Positions 7,966 through 17,033 of a stretch of DNA of 33,100 bases are shown in pieces. The notes under the pieces were generated by a model. It worked only from the letters and a program-made list of their open reading frames with translations. It ran no database searches and was not told the origin of the DNA. The DNA is from Acinetobacter brisouii (GTDB taxonomy: Bacteria; Pseudomonadota; Gammaproteobacteria; Pseudomonadales; Moraxellaceae). Position numbers and translations under genes: made by a program. The stretch's first letter is position 1. The number at the start of each line of letters is the position of its first letter. The stretch is from contig NZ_BKNN01000033.1 in assembly GCF_008993995.1 (NCBI RefSeq), positions 1 through 33,100 on the forward strand, given 5' to 3'.

Positions 7966-8412
7966 TTATGTCACCCAACGAACCACATATTCATCAAGCT
8001 CATCTTCATGGATAAATTCTTCTGAAATACAGCGCCCCGCAACTGACTTTTTGGCTTTAATCACACTTTGCCGTGATCCTGTATTTAAATAGTGCCATGA
8101 AGGTAAGTTTTTACCCTCATAAATGCGTCGATAGGCACAACTAGAGGGTAACCAATGAATTGTTTCTAATTTTTCTAGGGTTAAGTGAATACAATCTGGC
8201 ACATGTGTTTGGCGATGAATGTAATCTGAACATTGTCCTGTTGTACAGTTCAGTAACTTGCACGCCACTTTTGTATAAGCAACTTCATGGGTATCTTCAT
8301 CTTCAAGCTTCAATAAACAACATAAGCCACAGCCATCACACAAGGCTTCCCATTCCTCATTTGACATTTGATTTAATGGATATTTCTTCCAAAATTGAGG
8401 GCGTAGCGACAT
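7966..8412 (-). CDS. YcgN-family cysteine-cluster protein (UPF0260)
   Basis: This 148-residue protein has the family's iron/zinc-binding-type cysteine motif 'CDGCGLCCLLK' near residues 26-36. Further cysteines lie in 'ACKLLNCTTGQCSDY', 'VPDCIHL', 'SSCAYRR' and 'AGRCISE'. It matches the YcgN/YkgJ zinc- or iron-chelating domain family, whose biochemical role is not established. ATG 8412 is chosen; the longer reading uses an upstream TTG. A single gene, it runs towards amtB with no obvious operon partner. Confidence 0.85.
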   Translation of the reverse strand: MSLRPQFWKKYPLNQMSNEEWEALCDGCGLCCLLKLEDEDTHEVAYTKVACKLLNCTTGQCSDYIHRQTHVPDCIHLTLEKLETIHWLPSSCAYRRIYEGKNLPSWHYLNTGSRQSVIKAKKSVAGRCISEEFIHEDELDEYVVRWVT

Positions 8413-8608
8413 CAGCAATTCAGCCTAAAAACAACAGAGTTTCAATTATAGCATGGCAACAAGCGACTTAAATTTTATCAACATAACTTACAGAGTGATG
8501 CTAAAAGCCGTGTGAAAGTTGCACATTTTATGCACAAAGCAAAAACAGTCATGCAAAATCATAGTGCTAAACTGACTTCACAGAATAAAAAACTTAAGGA
8601 GAATCATC

Positions 8609-8767
8609 ATGTTTCGTTGGGCAATTATTTTTGCTGTGATTGCACTGATTGCTAGCTTACTTGGATTCGGTGGTGTAGCTGGTTTATCTCAACAATTCGC
8701 CATTATCTTATTGGTTGTTGCGATAATTTTGGCAGTCATCGGCTTCTTATCACGAGGTCGAGTTTAA
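8609..8767 (+). CDS. Small membrane protein, DUF1328 (YtjA-like)
   Basis: This 52-residue protein starts at ATG 8609 after a strong AAGGAG site at 8596-8601. It is two hydrophobic helices joined by a Gly-rich turn ('[20 protein letters not shown]') and ends 'SRGRV'. The pattern is that of the UPF0391/DUF1328 family, which are stress-associated small inner-membrane proteins of unknown function. It stands alone, with a perfect terminator 24 bases after the stop. The roughly 195-base upstream gap contains no other gene I can see. Confidence 0.9.
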   Translation: MFRWAIIFAVIALIASLLGFGGVAGLSQQFAIILLVVAIILAVIGFLSRGRV

Positions 8768-8790
8768 GAAACTACAGCCAACATGTTGAA

Positions 8791-8825
8791 CAAGAAGAGA
8801 AGCTAAAGCTTCTCTTCTTGTTTTT
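8791..8825 (+). terminator. Strong intrinsic terminator after the DUF1328 gene
   Basis: A perfect 14-bp stem (caagaagagaagct at 8791-8804 with agcttctcttcttg at 8807-8820) is followed by TTTTT. The T-run touches the stop codon of the convergent SDR gene (8824-8826), so the hairpin may serve both directions. Confidence 0.9.
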
Positions 8826-9663
8826 AATCTTTCCATGTCTGTAAACGATTCAACCAGACACTGAAACGCTGATAACCCGCAGGAAATAAGCGCTGCAAAA
8901 AGTCTAAAATCTTGGCATCTGCACCAATCAAGACACGGCGTTGGTTACGGCGTATGGCTTTTAAAATTTGTTTGGCAGCCTTCTCAGGGGGCGTTCGCAG
9001 CAATTTTTCAAAGTCTTGCTGAGTACCATCTGTTTCAATGCCCAAAGTTTTTAAGCTTTGGTTAGAACGTGCTGATTTTGCAATATTCGTCCGCACTCCG
9101 CCTGGGTGCACACATAAAGCACTGACCCCACAACGCTGAATATCTAACTCCTGTCGTAAGGCTTCCGTAAATCCACGCACTGCAAACTTGCTGGCATTAT
9201 AAGCTGACTGGGTAGGCTGAGCTGCTATTCCAAAAATACTGGAAATATTGACAATATGACCCTCTTGAGTCTGCTTGATATAAGGTAAAAACTCTTTCGT
9301 GCCATAGACCACTCCCCAAAAATTAATATTGGTAATCCAAGTCAGGTCTTCATAACTCGCACCTTCAACCGTCGAAGCCAATGCCACGCCTGCATTATTA
9401 AAAATCAGATTGACCTGCCCATGTTCACGTACAGTTTGCTCTGCCCAATATTGAACTTGCTCACGTTCTGCGACATCGACCATGTGCGTTGAAATCTTCA
9501 CAGTGGATTCTTTCAATAATGCTAAGGTCTGTTGCAAACCTGCCAAACTAATATCACTCAAGGATAAATGACAACCTTGTTGTGCAAGCAAAATTGCCAA
9601 CTGCTGACCAATACCTGAACCTGCACCTGAAATTGCAGCCACTTTTCCTTGAAAATTTTTCAT
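8824..9663 (-). CDS. Short-chain dehydrogenase/reductase (SDR) family oxidoreductase
   Basis: This is an NAD(P)-dependent oxidoreductase with a Rossmann fold. The cofactor motif GAGSGIG is at residues 13-19, 'NNAG' near 89-92, and the catalytic Ser142, Tyr155 and Lys159 lie in 'NISSIFGI' and 'YNASK'. The length of 279 residues and the C-terminal extension ('RRNQRRVLIGADAKILDFL') resemble classical SDRs annotated near lipid or ketone metabolism, but the substrate cannot be read from sequence. ATG 9663 (MKNFQGKVAAISG) is the family-typical start; the longer frame adds 14 residues. It diverges from phoB. Confidence 0.85.
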   Translation of the reverse strand: MKNFQGKVAAISGAGSGIGQQLAILLAQQGCHLSLSDISLAGLQQTLALLKESTVKISTHMVDVAEREQVQYWAEQTVREHGQVNLIFNNAGVALASTVEGASYEDLTWITNINFWGVVYGTKEFLPYIKQTQEGHIVNISSIFGIAAQPTQSAYNASKFAVRGFTEALRQELDIQRCGVSALCVHPGGVRTNIAKSARSNQSLKTLGIETDGTQQDFEKLLRTPPEKAAKQILKAIRRNQRRVLIGADAKILDFLQRLFPAGYQRFSVWLNRLQTWKD

Positions 9664-9781
9664 TACCATCTCAATCTTGTACTTGATTACCACCCGCGTC
9701 ATCATTTAGTCATGTGGTGATCAAGATTTTGTCACAAATATTATTTAAAATTGCAGATACCTATAATCTGCTGCAATGATA

Positions 9782-9803
9782 CTGTCATAATTAGTCTTTG
9801 TAA
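9782..9803 (+). promoter_or_regulatory. Possible Pho box upstream of phoB
   Basis: CTGTCAT at 9782-9788 is a perfect Pho half-site. Eleven bases on, at 9793-9799, agtcttt is only a weak second repeat. Position about 60 bases before the phoB start would fit PhoB autoregulation. The weak second half makes this tentative. Confidence 0.4.
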
Positions 9804-9846
9804 TACTGAGCTATATACAAATAAAGCAGTGATAGGATTTAACCTT

Positions 9847-10554
9847 GTGAAAGAGGACTACATTTTAATCGTCGATGATGAATTACCGATTCGTGAGATG
9901 ATTCATACATCGCTCGATATGGCAGGTTTTCAGTGTCTGCAAGCCGAAGATGCCAAACAGGCTCATCAAATGATCGTTGATCAGCGCCCTGCCCTTATTT
10001 TACTTGATTGGATGCTACCAGGGGGAGTCAGTGGCGTAGATTTGTGCCGTCGTTTGAAACGTGATGAAACGCTGTCTGAAATTCCAGTGATTATGCTGAC
10101 TGCTCGTGGCGAAGAAGACCATAAAGTTCAAGGTCTCGATGCAGGTGCAGATGACTATATGACCAAACCATTTTCAACACGGGAACTGGTTTCACGGATT
10201 AAAGCGGTTTTACGTCGTTCTAATGCGTTGAGTGGTGAAAAAGTCATTGACGCCAATGGGTTAATCTTAGATCCAGTGAGTCAGCGCGTGAGTTTTGCTG
10301 ATAATATCTTGGATATGGGACCGACAGAATATCGCTTACTGGCATTTTTTATGACGCATCCAGAACGTGCTTATACGCGTGCTCAACTCCTAGATCAAGT
10401 CTGGGGCGGTAACGTTTATATTGAAGACCGAACCATTGATGTCCATATTCGTCGCCTGCGCAAAGTACTCGAACCTTTTGGTGTTGATCGCTTCGTACAA
10501 ACTGTACGTGGTACAGGTTACCGTTTCTCAACTCGTGCCGATGCTTTAAGTTAG
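9847..10554 (+). CDS. phoB: Phosphate regulon response regulator PhoB
   Basis: PhoB is the DNA-binding regulator of the phosphate-starvation response. The 235-residue protein has a receiver domain with the acidic pair in 'LIVDDE', phospho-acceptor Asp in 'LILLDWMLP', and the conserved Thr and Lys in 'IMLTARGE' and '[11 protein letters not shown]'. An OmpR-type winged helix follows ('[20 protein letters not shown]', 'DVHIRRLRK', 'VRGTGYRF'). I chose GTG 9847 because the protein then begins [11 protein letters not shown], as is usual. AGGA lies nine to ten bases upstream; the open frame otherwise extends 32 codons without family similarity. phoR follows after 13 bases. Confidence 0.93.
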   Translation: MKEDYILIVDDELPIREMIHTSLDMAGFQCLQAEDAKQAHQMIVDQRPALILLDWMLPGGVSGVDLCRRLKRDETLSEIPVIMLTARGEEDHKVQGLDAGADDYMTKPFSTRELVSRIKAVLRRSNALSGEKVIDANGLILDPVSQRVSFADNILDMGPTEYRLLAFFMTHPERAYTRAQLLDQVWGGNVYIEDRTIDVHIRRLRKVLEPFGVDRFVQTVRGTGYRFSTRADALS

Positions 10555-10567
10555 TTAGACCACCTTT

Positions 10568-11929
10568 ATGTATGAACCGTACCCCACCCCAGAAATTAGC
10601 CACGAACATAAAAATTATCGTTATAGCAGTTTATGGGACTATGCTAAGCAAGACTTACGGATTTTACTGTTTTTCCTGATTATTGCGAGTCTAGTTGGCT
10701 TTGGGATCGGTCATTTTTGGGGATGTATTGCAGCTGCATTTATCCTGTTTGTTGTCATGCAATTACGCGCCTTGTATTTGGTCAATGACTGGATTGCCAA
10801 CCGCCCTTATGAAGTTCCTCCCAATCTCAATGGAATTTGGGGGGCATTACTGTTCAATATCTATCGTTCCCAACGCCAAGAACGCGTCGTTCAGGCGGAG
10901 ATGGTGGGTTTGATTGATCGTGCCCAGTCCTCCTTGGTTGCACTGGCTGAAGCCGTGGTACTCACCGATGAGCTGCATCAAATTGAATGGTGGAACCCTG
11001 CAGCCGAGCGCTTACTCGGCATTCAGGAGCTGGATCGGGGGCGTAATATTTTGGGTATTTTACGCCAGCCCGCTTTTGTTGAATATTTCAATAATATGGA
11101 ACAGCAACCCGATGGAATTAAGCTGAAATCTTCTTTGCATGAAGATCGTTATGTACAGATCAAACTGACCCGTTTTGGTTTAGAAAGTCGCTTGGTTGTC
11201 GCTTATGATGTGACGCGTGTACATAACCTTGAACAAATGCGTAAAGATTTTGTCGATAATATTTCCCATGAACTACGAACACCACTCACCGTGTTAAGTG
11301 GTTATTTAGAAACATTTACCGATCAGGAAGACTTCAATCCACGCTGGAGACGCCCTTTTGAACAGATGCAGGCTCAAACCAAACGCATGAATGCCTTGGT
11401 CAATGACTTATTGCTGTTATCCCGTTTAGAAAATGATAAACAGCTCGCCAAAAATCAAATCGTGGACATGCCTAGCCTGATGAACCAACTTTTTGATGAT
11501 GCCCAAGCTTATAACTCTGAATATAGCCATATCCTCAATCTCGACATTGACAGTCATTGTGATCTAATCGGTTCAGATGTTGAACTGGCGAGTGCTTTTG
11601 GTAATTTGATTACCAATGCAATTAAATACACCCCAAAAGGGGGTGTGATCACCATTGGTTGGCATGACGATCAGGAACATGGTTATTTTACAGTAGAAGA
11701 CAATGGCATCGGGATTGATCCAAAACATTTACCACGGTTGACCGAACGTTTTTACCGTGTGGATAGTGCACGTAGCCGCCAGACAGGTGGTACAGGTTTA
11801 GGTCTTGCGATTGTCAAACATGTTCTGATGCAGCATGGCGCACATCTAGAAGTAGACTCTAAACCTAATCAAGGCTCATGCTTTAAAGCGGTCTTTCCCA
11901 AAGAGCGCCTCTGTCAAGCTGAGGCATAA
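10568..11929 (+). CDS. phoR: Phosphate regulon sensor histidine kinase PhoR
   Basis: This is the membrane histidine kinase that phosphorylates PhoB when phosphate is scarce. The order is two N-terminal hydrophobic helices (residues 30-70), a PAS-like region ('AEAVVLTDELHQIEWWNPAA' near 127-146), the H-box 'NISHELRTPL' with His234, an N-box 'NLITNAIKYTP', a G1 box 'VEDNGIGID' and a G2 box 'GGTGLGLAIVKH'. The length of 453 residues is typical. It is co-transcribed with phoB. PhoR usually senses through the PstSCAB-PhoU system, which is not in this window. Confidence 0.93.
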   Translation: MYEPYPTPEISHEHKNYRYSSLWDYAKQDLRILLFFLIIASLVGFGIGHFWGCIAAAFILFVVMQLRALYLVNDWIANRPYEVPPNLNGIWGALLFNIYRSQRQERVVQAEMVGLIDRAQSSLVALAEAVVLTDELHQIEWWNPAAERLLGIQELDRGRNILGILRQPAFVEYFNNMEQQPDGIKLKSSLHEDRYVQIKLTRFGLESRLVVAYDVTRVHNLEQMRKDFVDNISHELRTPLTVLSGYLETFTDQEDFNPRWRRPFEQMQAQTKRMNALVNDLLLLSRLENDKQLAKNQIVDMPSLMNQLFDDAQAYNSEYSHILNLDIDSHCDLIGSDVELASAFGNLITNAIKYTPKGGVITIGWHDDQEHGYFTVEDNGIGIDPKHLPRLTERFYRVDSARSRQTGGTGLGLAIVKHVLMQHGAHLEVDSKPNQGSCFKAVFPKERLCQAEA

Positions 11930-11947
11930 AGCCCTACACTAGCAGGC

Positions 11948-12292
11948 ATGAAAAAGTTTTATATTGTGATTGGCGGTCTATGTGCTGCCCTGCTTGTATT
12001 TTTACTGATTCAAGCACAACAACCCGATGCCGATGAAATTGCACGCTATCAAGCGATTTTATGTTTTGTGATTCGGCAGCCCCAAGCACCGCATGATCTG
12101 CAACAACTTCGAGCCAAAATGCGCCAAATTCAGCAAGGCAGTATCCCTGACTATGCTTTTCAGCAGCCAGAATTTAGGAACACTTTAGCGAATCAATGGA
12201 TCGAAGCTTATTTTACTTTATCTAAAACTCAACAAACTCAGGCTCGTCGTTCCTACCCTGAATGTGTTGCAGCTTTTGCCCAACAACGATAA
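11948..12292 (+). CDS. Hypothetical exported or membrane-anchored protein after phoR
   Basis: I do not recognise this 114-residue protein. It begins with an uncleaved-anchor or signal-like helix (MKKFYIVIGGLCAALLVFL) followed by a Gln-rich hydrophilic part with two cysteines ('ILCFVIRQP' and 'YPECVAAF') that could form a periplasmic disulfide. It starts 18 bases after the phoR stop and ends just before a strong terminator, so it is probably the last gene of the phoBR transcript. Whether it takes part in phosphate sensing is unknown. Confidence 0.7.
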   Translation: MKKFYIVIGGLCAALLVFLLIQAQQPDADEIARYQAILCFVIRQPQAPHDLQQLRAKMRQIQQGSIPDYAFQQPEFRNTLANQWIEAYFTLSKTQQTQARRSYPECVAAFAQQR

Positions 12293-12300
12293 TCCACAAA

Positions 12301-12327
12301 AAAACGCAACCCTCTAGGTTGCGTTTT
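12301..12327. terminator. Bidirectional intrinsic terminator
   Basis: An 11-bp perfect stem (aaaacgcaacc / ggttgcgtttt) closes a 5-base loop. The A- and T-runs at each foot let it act on both strands. It sits between the end of the phoBR unit (12292) and the end of psd (12353). Confidence 0.85.
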
Positions 12328-12352
12328 CATTTGACTGGAGTGAGCTGCTAAA

Positions 12353-13204
12353 TTAGAGGGTCTGCCCTAAACGCTCACCCATCACCACTACAGACTCTGC
12401 TTTAAATTGCTGATCCCACGCCATGGTATTCGGTTCAAATAAAATAATTGCAGTTGAACCCAAATAGAAACGCCCTAACTCATCACCTTTTTGCAATTCA
12501 AGATGATGTTGTTGCAAGTCTAAACGACCATTGGGTTTCACCTTACCTGTTGCAACGGTTTCAATACCCGCCACAATCATCGCACCGACAAGCACCACGG
12601 CCATCCGTCCGATTTCGGTATCGAACAAACACACCATACGTTCATTGCGCGCAAACAGATTCGGTACATTTTCAGCAGTCACCTGATTCACTGAGAACAA
12701 TTCACCAGGTACATACAAGGTTTCTGTTAAAGTCCCTGCAAAAGGCATATGCACGCGGTGATAATCACGTGGTGACAAGTAAACTGTTGCAAATTGACCT
12801 TGTTTAAACGGTGCAGCCAGTTGTGGGTCACCCACCAACTGCTCTACCGAAAAGCTTTGTCCTTTGGCTTGGAACACTTCGCCATCGGTAATCTGACCAA
12901 TCTGCGAAATAGCACCATCGGCTGGGCTGACAATACTACGACTGTCGCTGTCAATCTGACGTACGCCCTGCTTTAAAGCACGAGTAAAGAATTCGTTAAA
13001 TGACTTGTACTGTAATGGATTGGTTTGCTCGGCAATCGACAAATCAATATCGTATTTGGATTTAAATGCCTGAATGACAATGTTTTTAACAATCGGGTTT
13101 TCACTGGCAGCAACTTTTCCGACTACGCGGCTAAGTTGATGCTGTGGAACAACACGTTGTGCCTGTAAAAAAAGACGTTTCTTCAGTTGTGATGTGAGGC
13201 TCAA
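12353..13204 (-). CDS. psd: Phosphatidylserine decarboxylase proenzyme
   Basis: Psd makes phosphatidylethanolamine by decarboxylating phosphatidylserine at the inner membrane. The proenzyme cleaves itself at the LGST motif, here residues 248-251 ('YLGSTAII'). This releases a pyruvoyl group from Ser250. Other active-site features are Asp96 in 'SPADG' and the histidines in '[10 protein letters not shown]' (149, 152). The length of 283 residues is normal. Its start overlaps the end of the sulfurtransferase gene by four bases, so the two are probably translationally coupled. Confidence 0.95.
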   Translation of the reverse strand: MSLTSQLKKRLFLQAQRVVPQHQLSRVVGKVAASENPIVKNIVIQAFKSKYDIDLSIAEQTNPLQYKSFNEFFTRALKQGVRQIDSDSRSIVSPADGAISQIGQITDGEVFQAKGQSFSVEQLVGDPQLAAPFKQGQFATVYLSPRDYHRVHMPFAGTLTETLYVPGELFSVNQVTAENVPNLFARNERMVCLFDTEIGRMAVVLVGAMIVAGIETVATGKVKPNGRLDLQQHHLELQKGDELGRFYLGSTAIILFEPNTMAWDQQFKAESVVVMGERLGQTL

Positions 13205-14052
13205 AGCGGTTTATCTCCCGTAACTATTGGACTATCGGGGCGATTTCCCCACTCACTCCATGCACCATCGTATGCGCGAATATTCCAATTCAACAGGCGA
13301 CCTAAAATATAAGCCAATCCTGAACGGTGGTGTGATTGGCAGTACACCACCACTGGCTGACTAAAATCAAAGCCCAATTGCTGCAAACGTTGCTGTATGT
13401 GTTCTAAAGTACGTAATTTTAAATGATTTTGACGATTAAGTGCAGTACTCCATTCATAATGCAATGCATGTGGAATATGCCCCCCTCGACGTGCGGCTAA
13501 ACGTAGCCCTGTATATTCATCCACAGTACGACAATCCCAAAGCTGAATCTGCTGATTGTGAACTAATTCAATGAGTTGATCATATTCAATTCGGACTTTA
13601 GCTACCTGTGTCAAATCAACTTTTAAGCGTTGCTCAACCACAGGCAATACATCGACCTCAGCCGTCGTTGGTAAACTTGCAGCTAACCAAGCATGAATTC
13701 CACCATTGAGTAAGCTCGTCTGCTCAAAACCCAAACAGTGTAGATTCCACAAGAAACGTCCTGCCCAAGCTCCCCCTTCATCATCATAGGCAACTACATG
13801 ATGTTCAGGTGAAAGTTGTAAATATTCAATCAATTGCTCTAGGCGCTCAACATCTGGCAACATGCCTGAAGCCAATTCATGCTGCTGAACCAGTTGCTGA
13901 GGTTTAAGATGAATCGCATGTGGAATATGTAGCTGTTCATAGACAGATCCACGGCTTAAATCCACAATTCTGATGTGCGGATTGCCTAAATGTGGCACTA
14001 GGTCTTCGGCTTCAATCAATAAAGGCAATTTTAATTCAGAAGTGGCGGTCAT
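13201..14052 (-). CDS. Two-domain rhodanese-type sulfurtransferase
   Basis: This is a thiosulfate or 3-mercaptopyruvate sulfurtransferase with tandem rhodanese domains. The inactive N-terminal domain ends at '[13 protein letters not shown]'. The C-terminal domain has the active loop 'CQSHHRS' with Cys238, followed by the CDC25-like signature '[17 protein letters not shown]'. The loop is closer to the thiosulfate type than to the CG(S/T)GVTA loop of mercaptopyruvate enzymes. ATG 14052 is chosen; a TTG five codons earlier also keeps the frame. It is upstream of psd, which it overlaps. This pairing of a sulfurtransferase gene with psd also occurs in other gamma-proteobacteria, as far as I recall. 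Confidence 0.85.
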   Translation of the reverse strand: MTATSELKLPLLIEAEDLVPHLGNPHIRIVDLSRGSVYEQLHIPHAIHLKPQQLVQQHELASGMLPDVERLEQLIEYLQLSPEHHVVAYDDEGGAWAGRFLWNLHCLGFEQTSLLNGGIHAWLAASLPTTAEVDVLPVVEQRLKVDLTQVAKVRIEYDQLIELVHNQQIQLWDCRTVDEYTGLRLAARRGGHIPHALHYEWSTALNRQNHLKLRTLEHIQQRLQQLGFDFSQPVVVYCQSHHRSGLAYILGRLLNWNIRAYDGAWSEWGNRPDSPIVTGDKPL

Positions 14053-14112
14053 TTTTATTTGGCTCAAGGCGTACTGAAACTCGATCAGACTTGATCATAA
14101 CATAGGCTTTTC

Positions 14113-14182
14113 CTGTCGATTTATGATTTTTTATGCAAGCATTGTGCCTAAGATTCACAAGACACAATGCTCAAATCGACAG
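14113..14182. repeat. Nested inverted repeat between pncB and the sulfurtransferase gene
   Basis: An outer 10-base pair of arms (CTGTCGATTT at 14113-14122, AAATCGACAG at 14173-14182) encloses an inner 9-base pair (AGCATTGTG at 14138-14146, CACAATGCT at 14163-14171). Both pairs match perfectly, with an asymmetric 15-base bulge on one side only. In this gap of about 145 bases (14053-14196) nothing else is evident. It may be the end of the pncB transcript, a palindromic repeat, or a small mobile relic. Confidence 0.6.
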
Positions 14183-14196
14183 TTGAATCTGGTTGT

Positions 14197-15402
14197 TTAT
14201 TCGCTCAACACGTCTTCAACCTGAAAAATCTGACGTAAATAAGCCAGAAAAGTGTCATTATCGGTCATGGTTTTACCCGGACTATCTGAAATTTTGGCAA
14301 CCGATTGCCCATTGCATTCCACCAGTTTCAATACAATATTGAGTGGTTTAATGCCCATATCATTGGTCAGGTTGGTTCCTATCCCGAAACTGACTTTAAA
14401 ACGATCTTTAAAGTACTGGTACAAATCCCATGCACGTTGCAAATCTAACCCATCACTAAAGGTTAGCATCTTGGTTTTACTGTCAATTTTTAGCTTTTGA
14501 TAATGTGCATAAGCTTTATCACCCCATTCATACGGGTCGCCACTGTCATGACGCAAACCATCAAACAGTTTGGCAAAGTACAAATCGAAATCACGCAAGA
14601 AGGCATCCATTCCGACCACATCGGTTAAAGCGATGCCTAAATCACCACGATATTCTTGAACCCATGCTTCAAGTGCTGCTTTTTGGAAATTACGCAAACG
14701 CACATCCAACGCTTGAAATGCTTGCAAAAATTCGTGAGCCATTGTGCCGATTGGGGTGATGCCCAGTTCTTTCGCCAACATCACATTACTGGTACCACGA
14801 AACACATTCGGCGCAGCCTGATAAAACTCTTCAACAATATGCTTATGCCATGTCAAGCTATAACGACGACGTGTACCAAAATCAGAGACTAAAAATGGAC
14901 TGTTATCGATTTGCTGTTCGTATTGTTTTAAGAGCTGCAATTTGGCTTGTAAACGGCGCTCACCTTCTGCCAGTACCTCTTCAGAATGAACGCGTTTGAA
15001 ATATAGTTCATTGACAATCGCCAAAACAAAGATTTCAAACATCAGGGCTTGTACCATCGGCCCTTCAATATGAATGTCGAGGCGTCCCTGATCATCAATC
15101 CCTGCACGAATAAAACGGCGTTTAAGTTGGAATAATTCTAAATAGTCGACAAAGTCACTTTTGATAAAACGCAAATTGCGCAAATATTGAAGTTCATCAT
15201 CCTGAAAACGCAGCTCACACAAATAATCAAGCTGCTCATTCAAATCGTCCAAAATATCCGTTAATGGATATACCGTATCTTCAAGATTGCGGCAACGGAA
15301 TTGATAAACACTATGGGTTTGCGGGAACTTATGTAATACCACTTGTAGCATGGTAAATTTATATAAATCCGTATCAAGCAAGGATCGTATGATTGGTTCC
15401 AT
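14197..15402 (-). CDS. pncB: Nicotinate phosphoribosyltransferase
   Basis: PncB converts nicotinate and PRPP to nicotinate mononucleotide in NAD salvage. The 401-residue protein has the family start '[14 protein letters not shown]', the phospho-acceptor His223 in '[11 protein letters not shown]', and the phosphate-binding segments 'DFGTRRRYS', '[12 protein letters not shown]', '[11 protein letters not shown]' and '[10 protein letters not shown]'. It is a single gene running leftward from a promoter region shared with the divergent dtd. It ends just before the nested inverted repeat. Confidence 0.95.
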   Translation of the reverse strand: MEPIIRSLLDTDLYKFTMLQVVLHKFPQTHSVYQFRCRNLEDTVYPLTDILDDLNEQLDYLCELRFQDDELQYLRNLRFIKSDFVDYLELFQLKRRFIRAGIDDQGRLDIHIEGPMVQALMFEIFVLAIVNELYFKRVHSEEVLAEGERRLQAKLQLLKQYEQQIDNSPFLVSDFGTRRRYSLTWHKHIVEEFYQAAPNVFRGTSNVMLAKELGITPIGTMAHEFLQAFQALDVRLRNFQKAALEAWVQEYRGDLGIALTDVVGMDAFLRDFDLYFAKLFDGLRHDSGDPYEWGDKAYAHYQKLKIDSKTKMLTFSDGLDLQRAWDLYQYFKDRFKVSFGIGTNLTNDMGIKPLNIVLKLVECNGQSVAKISDSPGKTMTDNDTFLAYLRQIFQVEDVLSE

Positions 15403-15602
15403 ATCGGTTAGATCGTTTTTAGCTCAAAGCATTAAACCATACTTTTATAGGCAACTCAGTGAGTGTTTTAGCAAATAATGATAAAAAACTCGCAAATTCG
15501 CTGCATTTTTGCCGAATTTATCGCCACAACCATTTCTGTAAAAACATTTCAAAGCCTGAAAGAAATGTTTATAGTCTGTACTTTTTACGAGTCATTCCAA
15601 AC

Positions 15603-16043
15603 ATGCGTGCGTTATTGCAGCGGGTCAAATCGGCTAAAGTGATTGTCGATGAACAAATTACAGGTGAAATTCAACAAGGTATTTTGGTATTTCTAGGTCT
15701 TGCTCAACAAGATAACTTGGATATTGGCAAAAAGCTGATTGATAAAATTTTAAAGTATCGTATTTTTGATGATGAAAATGGCAAAATGGGCTGGAATGTA
15801 GCGCAAGCTCAAGGCGGCATCTTACTGGTTTCACAGTTCACCCTGATGGCACACACTCAAAAAGGCTTACGCCCAGACTTCGGCCCAGCCATGCCACCTA
15901 GCGCAGCCAAAGCATTGTATGAGCAACTGGTTGAATATACCAAGACCCAATACCCGCAAGTTGAAACAGGCATTTTTGCTGCTGACATGCAAGTCCACTT
16001 GGTCAATGACGGCCCTGTGACATTTAACCTTGAAGTGCTTTAA
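15603..16043 (+). CDS. dtd: D-aminoacyl-tRNA deacylase
   Basis: Dtd removes D-amino acids (and glycine from tRNA-Ala) from mischarged tRNAs. It has 146 residues with the active-site motif SQFTL at 77-81 and the Gly-cisPro motif in 'DGPVTF' near 136-141. It starts MRALLQRVKSAKV, typical for the family, so I chose ATG 15603. An open frame extends 48 codons upstream to 15459 without family similarity. A hairpin terminator follows six bases after the stop. Confidence 0.93.
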   Translation: MRALLQRVKSAKVIVDEQITGEIQQGILVFLGLAQQDNLDIGKKLIDKILKYRIFDDENGKMGWNVAQAQGGILLVSQFTLMAHTQKGLRPDFGPAMPPSAAKALYEQLVEYTKTQYPQVETGIFAADMQVHLVNDGPVTFNLEVL

Positions 16044-16048
16044 ACATA

Positions 16049-16076
16049 AAAAAGCGCTCAAATCTGAGCGCTTTTT
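16049..16076. terminator. Bidirectional intrinsic terminator after dtd
   Basis: A 12-bp perfect stem (aaaaagcgctca / tgagcgcttttt) closes a 4-base loop between the convergent dtd (ends 16043) and SCP2-domain (ends 16091) genes. A/T runs on both feet support use in both directions. Confidence 0.9.
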
Positions 16077-16090
16077 AGTATGATCATCAA

Positions 16091-16576
16091 TTATTTGCCT
16101 GTCTTTTGGCGAACAAACTGACGAACCTGCTTAACTTTGGCTTGTACAGGCTTAGGCAATTGTGGTGGCAACAGGCGTGCAACCTTATTAAACCAGACCA
16201 GTAAACTAAAATCCCCTTCCATTTTAATGCTGCCGTTTTGCATGCCTGTCATAAATGCAGAAGGTTCGCCTTTAATTAAGGTCTTTACGCCTTGATCACT
16301 ATCAGCAAATTGTAGGGTAAAGTCAGCAGGCTGAGGCGCACCCGCGACAGTTTCAACTTTACCATTGTTCACCAAAATCTGACGGGCAAAACCCGCATCT
16401 GTCGCAATCTGAATACGGATTTGGCGATCATGTGATAATTCAATAAATTTTGGTGAAGTTTTTGCAAGCTGTTTCATACGTAAAACAATGCTAACTACCA
16501 ATAAATCAAGCGGATCAGTGCTGACATTCAGCAAAGGTAACTTTACAACAGGAATAGCAGAAAGATTCATGTGCAT
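16091..16576 (-). CDS. SCP2 sterol-binding-domain protein
   Basis: This 161-residue protein resembles the SCP2 lipid-binding fold. An amphipathic start is followed by beta strands ('RQIRIQIATDAGFARQILVN', 'ADFTLQFADSD') and a helix with the common 'LIKGEPSAFMTGMQNGSIKM' and 'EGD' pattern. It is then basic at the end ('KPVQAKVKQVRQFVRQK'). Relatives include UbiT/UbiJ, accessory factors of ubiquinone synthesis that hold lipid intermediates. Whether this gene plays that part is inference. ATG 16576 is used because AGG lies eight bases upstream; a second ATG is two codons later. Confidence 0.75.
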   Translation of the reverse strand: MHMNLSAIPVVKLPLLNVSTDPLDLLVVSIVLRMKQLAKTSPKFIELSHDRQIRIQIATDAGFARQILVNNGKVETVAGAPQPADFTLQFADSDQGVKTLIKGEPSAFMTGMQNGSIKMEGDFSLLVWFNKVARLLPPQLPKPVQAKVKQVRQFVRQKTGK

Positions 16577-16667
16577 TAAGCGAGCCTATTTGTCATTTTA
16601 TTCATCTTTAACGCATCGTATCATAACTTTGCAAATCAAGAACAAGGCTTTGTATAACAATTTTTAA

Positions 16668-16696
16668 GTAAAAAAAGAGCGTATTTTTCAATACGC
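16668..16696 (-). terminator. Intrinsic terminator for the small membrane-protein gene
   Basis: The stem gcgtatt / aatacgc (16679-16685 and 16690-16696) with a TTTC loop is followed, on the minus strand, by a run of T (the A-run at 16670-16677). It lies 19 bases after the end of the gene at 16716. Confidence 0.8.
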
Positions 16697-16715
16697 CCGA
16701 GTTGAGTAACTGATT

Positions 16716-17033
16716 TTATAATTCTTCTTCATACACAGGTGTGTGTTCAATTAACCGACGGTTTGCCAATGCCTTTTGTGCAATACGATCTGCTCTTAAG
16801 AGTAATAAGGTGATTCCAATCATGACTAAACTTAAAGCAGTTAAATAACCATACGTCATTGGCAAGTGAAATGCATATTGCAGACTTAAACGGATGCTTT
16901 CAACAATCCCCCAGAATGCCATTCCTGCACACATAAACCCCAACCAATGACGAAAAGGCGAGAAGAAAACAGCCACAAGTGCAATGCCAATCAGACTCAA
17001 CCCAATAATGCTGGCAAAATTTGCTGTTAACAT
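16716..17033 (-). CDS. Small three-helix membrane protein
   Basis: This 105-residue protein has three hydrophobic stretches: 'IIGLSLIGIALVAVFF', 'WLGFMCAGMAFWGIVES' and 'ALSLVMIGITLLLLRA'. A charged tail ends 'TPVYEEEL'. It appears Acinetobacter-typical. It may be the protein named AciT (ciprofloxacin tolerance) in public annotation, but I cannot confirm that from sequence alone. The start is ATG 17033 after a GGAGG-type site (gaggttttt before the ATG, minus strand). It stands alone with its own terminator. Confidence 0.7.
   Translation of the reverse strand: MLTANFASIIGLSLIGIALVAVFFSPFRHWLGFMCAGMAFWGIVESIRLSLQYAFHLPMTYGYLTALSLVMIGITLLLLRADRIAQKALANRRLIEHTPVYEEEL

Noticed and set aside
9751-9846. 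A 32-residue extension of PhoB
   Set aside because: It has no receiver-domain similarity and covers the putative Pho box and promoter; GTG 9847 gives the normal PhoB N-terminus.
15459-15602. A 48-residue N-terminal extension of Dtd
   Set aside because: The family begins at MRALLQRV; the upstream residues have no family resemblance and lie in the shared promoter region with pncB.
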